Shown here: piece after piece, positions 6,368 through 13,942 of the stretch | How the letters are laid out: each line of letters begins with the position of its first letter | How positions within the stretch are numbered: the stretch's first letter is position 1 | From: Bacillota bacterium | GTDB taxonomy: Bacteria; Bacillota; Clostridia; Lachnospirales; Lachnospiraceae | NCBI GenBank assembly: GCA_023419655.1 | Contig: JAEZXP010000086.1 | Location: 1-15,208 of the forward strand | Direction: 5' to 3' | Length of the DNA: 15,208 bases | Made by a program: the position numbers and the translations under genes | The notes under the pieces: model-generated | Databases searched by the model: none | What the model saw: only the letters and a program-made list of their open reading frames with translations | Told to the model about the DNA's origin: nothing

Positions 6368-8107
6368 ATGAATAGCGGTATCGTAGATAACCAACTGAAT
6401 CTTGCTTTAGATGTGCCTGAAAGTGTCAGGGAAAGAACATTGGACTTGAACTTAGGATACAATCCTGTCGCGAATACCTGGGAGCTAATCGTAAAATATA
6501 GCGGCAGTCTGGACCGGATAGAATCGGAATTGAATGTTAACGTAGAGGAGCTGTCGAACGGCTATGCCATTATAACTATACCGGAACCCCTAATCGATAA
6601 TTTGATTAATTATGAAGAAATAGAGTTCATAGAAAAACCTAAGAGGTTATTTTATGAAGTGAATGAGGGAAGAATAGCCTCCTGTATTAATCCTATACAG
6701 GCACAGCCCTACGGCTTACTTGGCGAAGGCGTACTGGTTGCAATTATTGATTCCGGAATCGATTATTCCCATCCGGATTTTCGCAATGAGGATGGTACGA
6801 CAAGGATAGAGGCATTGTGGGACCAGACCATTCCGGGGGCTCCGCCGGAGGGATTTCCAATCGGTACGCTCTATACCAGGGGACAGATAAATGAGGCGTT
6901 ACAGGTTCCCATGCCCGGAAGGCTGGATATTGTTCCAAGTACGGATTTAACCGGACATGGAACCCATGTAGCGGGAATTGCCGCAGGCAACGGCAGGGCA
7001 AGCAACGGCCTTTACAGAGGGGTGGCACCTGATAGTGAGCTGCTGGTGGTAAAGCTGGGAGAGTCCGTAGGCGGTTCATTTCCAAGGACTACAAGGCTTA
7101 TGGAAGCGCTGGAGTTCGTTGTACAATATGGTATTTTGTCAGGAAGGCCTCTGGCGGTAAATATTAGCTTCGGCAATAATTACGGCTCCCATACAGGAAG
7201 GTCATTGCTGGAAAGCTATATAAATGATATCTCCAATATGGGCAGGACAAATATCGTTGTCGGCACCGGCAATGAAGGGGCAGAGGGAAATCATGCCCAG
7301 GGAATTCTTCAGATGGGTGTGACCCAGATGGTTGACCTGGTTGTCAGTGAATTTGAATTCTCACTGAATCTTCAGATATGGAAAAACTATTATGACCATT
7401 TTGATATTTCGATTATAGCCCCCAACGGAGTGAGAGTAGGGCCGATTCCTTCTATACTGGGTACCCAGCAGTTTCAGGTTGCCCAGACAGTGATTCTGTT
7501 ATATTACGGAGAGCCTACACCGTATAATCCGCAGCAGGAGATTTATATTGAGTTTATACCTTCCGGTAATTATATTAATTCGGGAGTATGGAGGATAGAG
7601 CTGGTTCCAAGGAGGATTGTGGTGGGTGATTATGATATGTGGCTGCCCTCCGGAGGAGTAAAGAACCCGGCGACGAGGTTTCTGATTTCTTCCGAATTTA
7701 CGACGCTTACGATTCCCTCTACAGCTTACCGGGCTATATCCGTAGGGGCATACAATGCCTTTACCGGCAGCTATGCTCCGTTTTCCGGAAGAGGATTTAC
7801 AAGGGATATGCAGATTAAGCCGGATATCGTAGCTCCCGGAGTTAATGTTAATTCCTGTGCTCCTGGCGGAGGTTACTCGATTCGTTCAGGAACCTCCATG
7901 GCGACGCCCTTTGTAACCGGAAGTGCCGCATTGCTGATGGAATGGGGAATTGTTCGGGGAAATGACCGGTATTTATACGGTGAGAAATTAAAGGCTTATC
8001 TGATTGACGGAGCCAGACAGCTGAGGGCGGAGGCCATCTATCCTAACCGTACTCTTGGGTATGGTGCCTTATGTCTTGAGAACACCTTCAGAAATATATT
8101 TAGTTAA
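6368..8107 (+). CDS. S8 family subtilisin-like serine peptidase (Csp-like)
   Basis: From the chosen start this is a 579-residue subtilase. The triad is D128 (AIIDSGIDYSHPDF), H197 (TGHGTHVAG) and S510 (SGTSMATPF), with the oxyanion Asn N302 (GTGNEG). Residues 1 to about 100 look like a prodomain. About 208 residues separate N302 from S510, far more than in subtilisin; this insert is beta-rich and fits the jelly-roll domain of the clostridial Csp germination proteases (family knowledge). No signal peptide or membrane helix is visible, so it is probably cytoplasmic or forespore-associated rather than secreted by the Sec route. The ATG at 6368 follows an AGAGGGG site at 6358-6364; an in-frame GTG (6353) and ATG (6299) exist, but the latter has no such site and falls in a hairpin. 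Its natural substrate cannot be told. Confidence 0.9.
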   Translation: MNSGIVDNQLNLALDVPESVRERTLDLNLGYNPVANTWELIVKYSGSLDRIESELNVNVEELSNGYAIITIPEPLIDNLINYEEIEFIEKPKRLFYEVNEGRIASCINPIQAQPYGLLGEGVLVAIIDSGIDYSHPDFRNEDGTTRIEALWDQTIPGAPPEGFPIGTLYTRGQINEALQVPMPGRLDIVPSTDLTGHGTHVAGIAAGNGRASNGLYRGVAPDSELLVVKLGESVGGSFPRTTRLMEALEFVVQYGILSGRPLAVNISFGNNYGSHTGRSLLESYINDISNMGRTNIVVGTGNEGAEGNHAQGILQMGVTQMVDLVVSEFEFSLNLQIWKNYYDHFDISIIAPNGVRVGPIPSILGTQQFQVAQTVILLYYGEPTPYNPQQEIYIEFIPSGNYINSGVWRIELVPRRIVVGDYDMWLPSGGVKNPATRFLISSEFTTLTIPSTAYRAISVGAYNAFTGSYAPFSGRGFTRDMQIKPDIVAPGVNVNSCAPGGGYSIRSGTSMATPFVTGSAALLMEWGIVRGNDRYLYGEKLKAYLIDGARQLRAEAIYPNRTLGYGALCLENTFRNIFS

Positions 8108-8113
8108 AGTATA

Positions 8114-8147
8114 AAAGGCGGGCAACGATAAAGTTGCCCGCTTTTTT
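8114..8147 (+). terminator. Intrinsic terminator after the S8 peptidase gene
   Basis: A perfect 9-bp GC-rich stem, GCGGGCAAC (8118-8126) with GTTGCCCGC (8133-8141), has a six-base loop and is followed directly by six T's. It begins 10 bases after the peptidase stop codon and is preceded by an A-run, so some function in the opposite direction is possible. Confidence 0.95.
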
Positions 8148-8327
8148 AATGAATGGAATCGTTGTTATGACAAGATTCTCACTTTATTTATTGCTTTTTT
8201 AATAAGAATTAGAAAATCATTAACCTAAAAGTGAAAATTATCATCAGACAACAGAACAAGAATGATTAGGATTAGCCCAAAGGTACAGTTGTATAATAAA
8301 TACAGTTCTTATAGAAAGGGTGATTAG
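8148..8327 (+). promoter_or_regulatory. Promoter region and start signals of the MATE gene
   Basis: This 180-bp AT-rich stretch contains no gene. A consensus TATAAT at 8292-8297 lies 30 bp before the MATE start codon, without a clear -35 at the normal distance. The AAAGGG ribosome binding site at 8315-8320 precedes a GTG start at 8328. The -10 call is tentative because AT-rich sequence produces such hexamers by chance. Confidence 0.35.
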
Positions 8328-9695
8328 GTGGCAAGAGATTTTACAACAGGCAATCCGACGAAGCAGTTAACCAAATTTGCAATGCCTCTGGTTATGTCGA
8401 TGATATTGCAAAATCTATATACGGTTGCGGATATGGTTGTAGTCGGGCGGTTTGTGGGTGATGACGCGATGGCGGCTGTAGGTACGACAGGAAGTCTGTC
8501 AATGCTGGTGCTCATGCTTATGCAGGGCGCAACGTTAGGTATGAGTGTTGTTATATCGCAGTTTTTCGGAGCCAAAGACAATACCATGGTGAAGAAGACA
8601 GTAGTTACATCATTTTATATTATTACAGCACTGGCTATAATTTTCGGATTGATAGGAGCGGTGTTTTCAAGACAGCTTTTGCAGCTGATTCAGGTACCGG
8701 ATAACATTTTAGAGGATGCTACTACATATTTGAGGATTATTTTTATGGGAAGTATTGCGACGGCATTATATAATATGGTGTCTCAAATATCCCGGGCAAC
8801 AGGTGACTCGATAACACCAATGATTATGTTAGCCGTGTCGGCGGTACTAAATGTAGGGTTTAATTTATTGTTTGTACTTGTTTTTGAATTAGGTGTCGCA
8901 GGAGTGGCATATGGGACAATTATTTCATCGTTTATTGCAGCTATCGTATGCTTTGCTTACACATGGAGAAGGATGCCTATGCTTCATCCGACACGGGAAA
9001 CAGCAAAGCCGGATATGAATGTCATTAAGATGGTAATGAGGATAGGTGTACCATCTGCACTCCAAAGTTCAACGCTTGCAATAGGACATATTTTAGTGCA
9101 GACAATTATCAATGGATTTGGTTCTACAGTAATAGCGGCATATACTGCTGCGACGAGGATAGAGGCACTCATTTCATATCCTCCGGGAGGATTTACAGGT
9201 GCAATGCAGGTCTTTGCAGGGCAGAACGTTGGAGCAGGAAATTTCCATCGTGTAAGACAGGGATTTAGAGATACGTTCAAAATTATTTTAGGCTATACAC
9301 TTGTTTCCTCTACGGTAATGATTGTTTTCGGAAAGCAATTGATATCCCTTTTTACAACCTCAGACAGTGCAATGCTTGATATTGGACGGGAATATCTTAT
9401 TTTGGCTGCGGTAGGAGCATTATTCTGCGGGATTTTACAGCTCACAAAGAGTACGCTTAATGGTGCCGGAGATGCCTCGGCGGGTGTATGGATTAGTGCT
9501 CTGGAACTGATAGGAAGAATTGTAGGGTCGTTTATTTTAGCAAAACACGTCGGATATATTGGAGCGTTTGCGGGCGGGCCTATTGGATGGCTTATAGGCG
9601 GAGTCTTTGGAACCATACGGTATTTAAGCGGCGGTTGGATGAAAAAAAGACTGGTTAAAACGGATATGCCGATAGAATCACACGAAACAGCATAA
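8328..9695 (+). CDS. MATE family multidrug/metabolite efflux transporter
   Basis: This 455-residue protein is a cation-coupled antiporter of the MATE family, which pumps organic compounds, often aromatic or cationic, out across the cytoplasmic membrane. It shows the two-bundle architecture of about twelve hydrophobic helices. It starts with the typical PTKQLTKFAMPLVMSMILQNLYTVADMVVVGRF pattern (about residues 10-42), and has QFFGAKD near 78-84 and the matching second-half motif AGQNVGAGN near 298-306. Length is normal for the family. GTG start at 8328 with AAAGGG upstream. Only 43 bp separate its stop from the next gene, with no terminator, so it is likely cotranscribed with the two deglycosidase-like genes. 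An inferred role is removal of the aglycone or of the glycoside itself; the sequence does not show the substrate. Confidence 0.93.
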   Translation: MARDFTTGNPTKQLTKFAMPLVMSMILQNLYTVADMVVVGRFVGDDAMAAVGTTGSLSMLVLMLMQGATLGMSVVISQFFGAKDNTMVKKTVVTSFYIITALAIIFGLIGAVFSRQLLQLIQVPDNILEDATTYLRIIFMGSIATALYNMVSQISRATGDSITPMIMLAVSAVLNVGFNLLFVLVFELGVAGVAYGTIISSFIAAIVCFAYTWRRMPMLHPTRETAKPDMNVIKMVMRIGVPSALQSSTLAIGHILVQTIINGFGSTVIAAYTAATRIEALISYPPGGFTGAMQVFAGQNVGAGNFHRVRQGFRDTFKIILGYTLVSSTVMIVFGKQLISLFTTSDSAMLDIGREYLILAAVGALFCGILQLTKSTLNGAGDASAGVWISALELIGRIVGSFILAKHVGYIGAFAGGPIGWLIGGVFGTIRYLSGGWMKKRLVKTDMPIESHETA

Positions 9696-9738
9696 CCGAT
9701 TTGATATAAAATCATTTATTTTGAAAGGAGAATGGATT

Positions 9739-10188
9739 ATGTTTGACAGGTTCTTAGTAAAAGAAGATAGTTTGGAAAACGTTGAGAAAGACGGACAAAT
9801 CATTGGTTTTAAGTTTCAAATCCGCATTGCCGAATACCGTGGTTGTTTTCTAAGTCTCCACAACGGTTATTATATCAATGTGGATGGCGTGGAGTATCCC
9901 CGCGAGGTACAGAAGTTTGAGATTAACAGCAGGGAACCCCGTGATTTTGAAGAGATTAAGAAGGCGTATTTTGAGCATTGGGACTATGATGATTTTGGTA
10001 TGGTGCATGTCGAATGTCCGGGAGGATTATCAAAGGGTAAGCATCGTGTGGGCGTTATGCAGAGTGTATTGACGCAATATGGCTGGATGCCCCACGATGA
10101 GGAATGGATTCGCAATCCGCCTGTTCCCGGTGTTGATGCGGGTGGCAAGCAAAATGATATATATTACTTTGACATGGAAATAAGGTAA
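9739..10188 (+). CDS. C-glycoside deglycosidase beta-subunit-like protein (DUF6379-type)
   Basis: This small protein of 149 residues is predicted to be mostly beta-strand. It resembles, from memory, the beta subunits DgpB, DfgB and CarC of C-glycoside deglycosidases. The recognisable core is a VDGVEYPRE segment (about 46-54), then a VHVECPGGLSKGKHRVGV segment (about 88-105) and the downstream PPVPG. In the known enzymes this subunit forms a beta-sandwich that completes the active site of the TIM-barrel alpha subunit, and the complex cleaves 3-keto C-glucosides of flavonoids. The immediately following gene encodes just such an alpha-like subunit, which supports the call. The start is ATG 9739 with GAAAGGAG at 9724-9731; the upstream in-frame codon at 9721 lies before this site. 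The substrate could equally be a 3-keto O-glycoside. Confidence 0.75.
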   Translation: MFDRFLVKEDSLENVEKDGQIIGFKFQIRIAEYRGCFLSLHNGYYINVDGVEYPREVQKFEINSREPRDFEEIKKAYFEHWDYDDFGMVHVECPGGLSKGKHRVGVMQSVLTQYGWMPHDEEWIRNPPVPGVDAGGKQNDIYYFDMEIR

Positions 10189-10202
10189 GGAGGGTGAAGA
10201 AT

Positions 10203-11237
10203 ATGGCAATCAAAAGAGGAGTTTCATTTTACAGTTATCAGCAGGCACAGTTTTTCGGCGAGATGAACTATCATGACATGTGCCGTGAGCTTCGCGAGAC
10301 ACTGGATTGTGATGGGGTTGAAATTATTAATGAGGCCACCGTACCGCAATATCCGTTCCCGTCACGGGAGTTTTTGGCGGACTGGCACAATACAATGGCG
10401 CGCTACGAGCTCACACCCGTTGCACTTGACTGCTTCTTGGATACACTACGTTTTCGTGACCATGTTATGACGAAAAAGGAAGCGGGAGAGTTGATAAAGC
10501 TTGACCTGCAATTAGCGGCGGACATGGGCTTTAAGCATATTCGTACAATGACCGGACTTCCGGTGGAGGTTATTGAATGGGCACTTGATACGGCAGTAAA
10601 GCTGGATGTCAAGATTGCATGGGAGATTCATAGTCCTATCCCGATTAAACCGGATTCCAGTATTACGGGTCTATATTGTGAAAGTCCGGGTACGGCTGTA
10701 TTTGATACAGTTGAATTTATTAAGAAGTCAGGTACGAAGCATGTCGGATTTGTCCCGGATATGGGTATCTTCATGAAGGGGCCGTATCTGGATAATATAG
10801 AGGCGGCTGTTCGTAAAATGAAGGACAGGGAATTGGCAGCAAATATTGAAGCGATGATGAGAGAAATACCCTTGGCTAATCTTGGCGATGCAATCGAGAA
10901 GAAATATCCTGGTAAGCTTACGGCACAAGATAAGCGCGCCTTTGCCTGGAAGACCGTAGCCCAGCCGGAGGACTTAGAGCTGATTCTTCCTTATGTTTTC
11001 AGCATACATGGTAAAGTTCACGATATGATTGAAGTGGCCCCGGGTATATATGACGACCCGTCAACAATGAATGCAGAGGTTATCAATGTATTGAAGAAAA
11101 ATAACTGGGATGGTTATATTTGCACGGAATACGAGGGTCAGCGCTCGCGTCAGGATATGGACAGAGAGCACTTGGCGAACGAGGTAGACCAGGTTCGCCG
11201 GCATCATCAGATGCTAAAGCGTCTGATTGGAGAATGA
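10203..11237 (+). CDS. C-glycoside deglycosidase alpha-subunit-like TIM-barrel protein
   Basis: This 344-residue protein belongs to the xylose isomerase-like/sugar phosphate isomerase-epimerase TIM-barrel superfamily and resembles the alpha subunits DgpC, DfgA and CarB. The start GVSFYSYQQAQFFG (about 6-19) is typical of that group. Predicted divalent-metal ligands and catalytic residues are visible: E141 and H143 in WEIHSP, D186 in VPDMG, H269 in SIHGKVHD (H273 nearby) and E309 in TEYEG. In the characterised enzymes the metal (Mn) and a His drive deprotonation and cleavage of the glycosidic C-C bond of a 3-oxo-glucoside. ATG 10203 follows TAAGGAGGG, whose first bases are the stop codon of the beta-like gene, so translation of the pair is tightly linked. 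An isomerase or lyase acting on another 3-keto sugar is the main alternative. Confidence 0.8.
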   Translation: MAIKRGVSFYSYQQAQFFGEMNYHDMCRELRETLDCDGVEIINEATVPQYPFPSREFLADWHNTMARYELTPVALDCFLDTLRFRDHVMTKKEAGELIKLDLQLAADMGFKHIRTMTGLPVEVIEWALDTAVKLDVKIAWEIHSPIPIKPDSSITGLYCESPGTAVFDTVEFIKKSGTKHVGFVPDMGIFMKGPYLDNIEAAVRKMKDRELAANIEAMMREIPLANLGDAIEKKYPGKLTAQDKRAFAWKTVAQPEDLELILPYVFSIHGKVHDMIEVAPGIYDDPSTMNAEVINVLKKNNWDGYICTEYEGQRSRQDMDREHLANEVDQVRRHHQMLKRLIGE

Positions 11238-11244
11238 TAAATAT

Positions 11245-11276
11245 ATTCCCTGCTGCATATGCAGCGGGGAATTTTG
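11245..11276 (+). terminator. Terminator between convergent genes
   Basis: A near-perfect 14-bp palindrome, attccctgctgcat followed directly by atgcagcggggaat (11245-11272), has a single G-U pair and is followed by TTTT on the plus strand. It starts eight bases after the alpha-subunit stop codon. On the minus strand the run after the stem is only ATATATTTA, so it may serve the convergent regulator gene weakly as well. Confidence 0.85.
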
Positions 11277-11296
11277 TCTATACAGAAAAATAGGTT

Positions 11297-13699
11297 TTAA
11301 AATTGCTTAAATATCTCAACCATTCCGAATTCATTTGAAATAATATCGAGCTCAAGCAGCAGACGGTTATCCTTTGTTTCCTGGTGATTAATATCGATAT
11401 GCGGGATACAAATTCTTTGCAGATAATCATAGTCATCATGGCGCAGGCTGACATTCTGGCTCCAGCGGTTACTCTCATCCAGTACACTGCCATGCTCCCT
11501 GCTGACAGAGGATTTTCTTATATAATAATTCCCGGGTTCAACACCCTGCAGTGTCAGGCATAGCTTTAAGGTGCCATTGCTTTCAAAGATTTGCTCCAAA
11601 TCATTGAAACGAATGCTCTCACCTTTTTGTTGGAGAGAATGGATATTCATTGTTTTCATATTATGGAACAGCACCAGATAGTTTCCGCTGCTGTCTTTGG
11701 TGATTACATAGTTCTCACGCTTAACGACAAGTACTTCCATTGCCTTTTTCATAAATTCAAACGCATGAAATGCAGGCTTATAAATAGAATTCTTTGTAAT
11801 AATTCCGGCTCCTCCAAAAAGGATGGAATTTGAATCATATGTCTCTCCGTACACATCGGATGCGAGCCAATAGCCTACAACATCTACAATATCTGTAATG
11901 TCAAGCATATTTTTCATAATCCATGCGCCTTTAAAACATGTATCATTGAGAATATTACGATTCGAAATCGTCATGTTCCATAGGGAGATATATAGTTTGG
12001 TGCCGTTAAGTTCCAGACTGTCCAGTGTACGGCGCATATTTCGGGCCTCTCTTTGAAGATAATCAGCTTCTGTTATTAGCATAATCGACGAAGACATATT
12101 TTCCTTTTTCACGATATACGGAAAAAATTGAAAAGATACAAAGTCAGGAATGATATCATGAGCTTTCCAGTACATGGCAGATTTTTTCAGTACTTCCGAG
12201 TGGATATGCCGCTCATATTCGCAACCCCCGACAAGGGCACGGGGAGCATATTTTTTTACTGTACGGTAAAATGCTTCATATTTTTCGTCTGAATACCAGT
12301 TTTCCCAAGGAGAATCCCAAGGACTTGGATTCCACATCTCAAATATCCAACTTTCCACCTCGGACACTCCGAATTTTGTAACAAGATGACGCATTAGCAT
12401 GTCCAGGTATTTTCCCCAATGCTCATTGTCATATTCATTCGGGTCAACAATATCCGCTGCATAAAGGGATTGTCCACCCACAGTGTCAATAATTGTACGA
12501 AGCTTCGGACCAAGCTGAAAGAAAGGCTTTAACTCATTTTGAGCTAAAAAATTAATCACATGGTCGATTCGGCTGAAATTAAAGCGGATTTCATTTCCAT
12601 ATCTTTTGGTCAGGGTTTCCGGAAAGATACCCCAAAATCGGACATACTTAAAATCCAGCTTCTGTTTTAATTGAATGATATGCTTCTGTATATCGGAGTT
12701 AAGAACATCCACAACGGCTCCGACATTTATCATACTACTCCAAGGCTTCTTCATGAAAATACCGTTACTCAGACACTCGGTTGCCTCAACTATCTTTTTG
12801 TCATTGATATCCTCGTTTTTAGCCTCACCCATTGTATGCTCCAGCTTTTCTAAAATCTGACGTTCAAGAGCAGCACGCTTTTTAGCTCTCTCATCGACGA
12901 TGGATTTCATTGACTTTTTATATTCGGTTGGTGTTGTATTATATGCTGCCCGAAACGCTTTATTGAACATGGCCAGATTTGCAAAGCCGTTATCAATTGC
13001 AATACGCAGAATTGATTTTTTGGAGTACAATAAATCATTTACGGCATGGTTCAGCCGGATTTTGGTAAGGTATTCCTTGAAATTAATCCCTAGATTTTTC
13101 TTTAAATATCTTGATAGATATGAACCTGTAAGAGACAAATGCTTTGCAAGCTCCAGAAGTGTCAAGGGCTGTGTATAGTTGGCATGGATATAGAGGAGTG
13201 CTTTATATGTATATTCTCCACTGTAACCGGTCCCTTGATTTTGGGAAATATCCTCTGAACTTAGCAGGTAGTTGCTCGACAGATAATCTGCCAGCTGATA
13301 ATACTGGCTGATTTGAAACAAATCTATATTTTGGCCTTTGACAAGATGATGCCGTAGGATTTTATTTAAAAGGGCTCGAAGACCTGCGTCTTTTTCATTT
13401 TCAATGATAGCTGTATTGCACCAAAAGGCTGGCAGATTATCACCGGAGAGCTCACTAAATAAATCAGGTGATATCATTATTTTGCATATAAGTGCATCAT
13501 TATTTGACTTTTTATAATGCGGCTTGCCGGGGCTAAGTACGATGATGTCATCCTTATAAAGAGTCAATTTATCATTTGCTATAGAGAATATAATCTCACC
13601 TTCTAATACATATATGATTTCTATATATGAATGAATCTGAGGTCCGGAATCCTTTATGATATCAAGATGCAGTTCGATTCCAGGATTTATTTTAGTCAT
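11297..13699 (-). CDS. AraC-family regulator fused to a catalytically dead GH39-like domain
   Basis: This 800-residue protein has three parts. Residues about 5-75 look like the cupin sensor of AraC regulators (VLEGEIIFSI, then LSPGKPH). Residues about 163-262 are an AraC-type double helix-turn-helix, including LLELAKHLSLTGSYLSRYLKK and the signature ending FNKAFRAAYNTTPTEYKKS. Residues about 265-295 are a charged helix linker. From about 315 to 670 the chain follows a GH39 (beta-xylosidase) barrel, but the acid/base site reads FEMWNPSP where active enzymes have WNEP (Pro at 458), and the nucleophile site reads YISLWN where they have TEWN (Leu at 573). The usual FHG sugar-binding motif is FWG (W356). 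The C-terminal 130 residues resemble the beta-sandwich that follows GH39 barrels. It is therefore most likely a sugar-sensing transcription factor, not an enzyme. AAGGAGA at 13709-13715 supports the start. It is divergent from the oxidoreductase gene. Confidence 0.88.
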   Translation of the reverse strand: MTKINPGIELHLDIIKDSGPQIHSYIEIIYVLEGEIIFSIANDKLTLYKDDIIVLSPGKPHYKKSNNDALICKIMISPDLFSELSGDNLPAFWCNTAIIENEKDAGLRALLNKILRHHLVKGQNIDLFQISQYYQLADYLSSNYLLSSEDISQNQGTGYSGEYTYKALLYIHANYTQPLTLLELAKHLSLTGSYLSRYLKKNLGINFKEYLTKIRLNHAVNDLLYSKKSILRIAIDNGFANLAMFNKAFRAAYNTTPTEYKKSMKSIVDERAKKRAALERQILEKLEHTMGEAKNEDINDKKIVEATECLSNGIFMKKPWSSMINVGAVVDVLNSDIQKHIIQLKQKLDFKYVRFWGIFPETLTKRYGNEIRFNFSRIDHVINFLAQNELKPFFQLGPKLRTIIDTVGGQSLYAADIVDPNEYDNEHWGKYLDMLMRHLVTKFGVSEVESWIFEMWNPSPWDSPWENWYSDEKYEAFYRTVKKYAPRALVGGCEYERHIHSEVLKKSAMYWKAHDIIPDFVSFQFFPYIVKKENMSSSIMLITEADYLQREARNMRRTLDSLELNGTKLYISLWNMTISNRNILNDTCFKGAWIMKNMLDITDIVDVVGYWLASDVYGETYDSNSILFGGAGIITKNSIYKPAFHAFEFMKKAMEVLVVKRENYVITKDSSGNYLVLFHNMKTMNIHSLQQKGESIRFNDLEQIFESNGTLKLCLTLQGVEPGNYYIRKSSVSREHGSVLDESNRWSQNVSLRHDDYDYLQRICIPHIDINHQETKDNRLLLELDIISNEFGMVEIFKQF

Positions 13700-13731
13700 G
13701 GCAAGTTATCTCCTTGTGTAATTTTATAGAC

Positions 13732-13760
13732 ATTATAACGAAGAAGGCTGGCAAATGCAA
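13732..13760 (-). promoter_or_regulatory. Promoter of the AraC-GH39 regulator gene
   Basis: On the minus strand TTGCAT (13755-13760) and TATAAT (13732-13737) are separated by exactly 17 bp, the best sigma-A-type promoter in the window. Transcription would begin near 13725, giving a leader of about 26 bases that includes the ribosome binding site. Confidence 0.7.
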
Positions 13761-13770
13761 GTTTGAATAA

Positions 13771-13797
13771 GTCAATAAAGAATAATATATTATTGAC
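13771..13797. promoter_or_regulatory. 27-bp operator-like palindrome in the divergent region
   Basis: The outer arms gtcaataa (13771-13778) and ttattgac (13790-13797) form a perfect 8-bp inverted repeat. Overlapping them, 13781-13794 is itself a perfect 14-bp palindrome, aataatatattatt. The right arm supplies most of a TTGACA -35 element for the divergent oxidoreductase gene, and the element lies just upstream of the regulator promoter. It could be the site at which one factor controls both directions (inference). AraC-family sites are more often direct repeats, so another dimeric regulator is possible. Confidence 0.45.
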
Positions 13798-13820
13798 ATA
13801 AGCGCCTGTAATTATAATAT
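13793..13820 (+). promoter_or_regulatory. Candidate promoter P1 of the oxidoreductase-transporter operon
   Basis: TTGACA (13793-13798) and TAATAT (13815-13820) are 16 bp apart on the plus strand, giving a leader of roughly 115 bases before the oxidoreductase start. The -35 overlaps the right arm of the 27-bp palindrome, so binding there would block this promoter. Confidence 0.45.
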
Positions 13821-13893
13821 TCCACAAATTGCAAGGCAAAAAACAGTAGTTATTGTGAAAATTAACAATGAGAAAGACTCGTCGTAAATTTAC

Positions 13894-13936
13894 TATAATA
13901 CAAGTACACTACACTTCTAAATATGAATCAGGAGGT
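13894..13936 (+). promoter_or_regulatory. Candidate -10 of promoter P2 and ribosome binding site of the oxidoreductase
   Basis: A consensus TATAAT at 13894-13899 has no recognisable -35 at 16-18 bp upstream, the usual picture of an activator-dependent promoter; transcription would start near 13906. The AGGAGGT site at 13930-13936 lies six bases before ATG 13943 and fixes the start, making an upstream in-frame ATG at 13868 unlikely. Confidence 0.4.
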
Positions 13937-13942
13937 TGCTTT

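Noticed and set aside
9721..9738. Upstream start for the beta-subunit-like gene
   Set aside because: The codon at 9721 precedes the GAAAGGAG site itself; ATG 9739 has the right spacing.
11297..13699. Annotation of the regulator as an active GH39 beta-xylosidase
   Set aside because: Both catalytic glutamates are replaced and the nucleotide reading at 12326-12328 (Pro) and 11981-11983 (Leu) is clean, with no sign of frameshift.
13868..13942. Upstream ATG for the oxidoreductase adding 25 residues
   Set aside because: The added residues are basic and unlike the family, no ribosome binding site precedes them, and a candidate -10 lies inside them; ATG 13943 has AGGAGGT.
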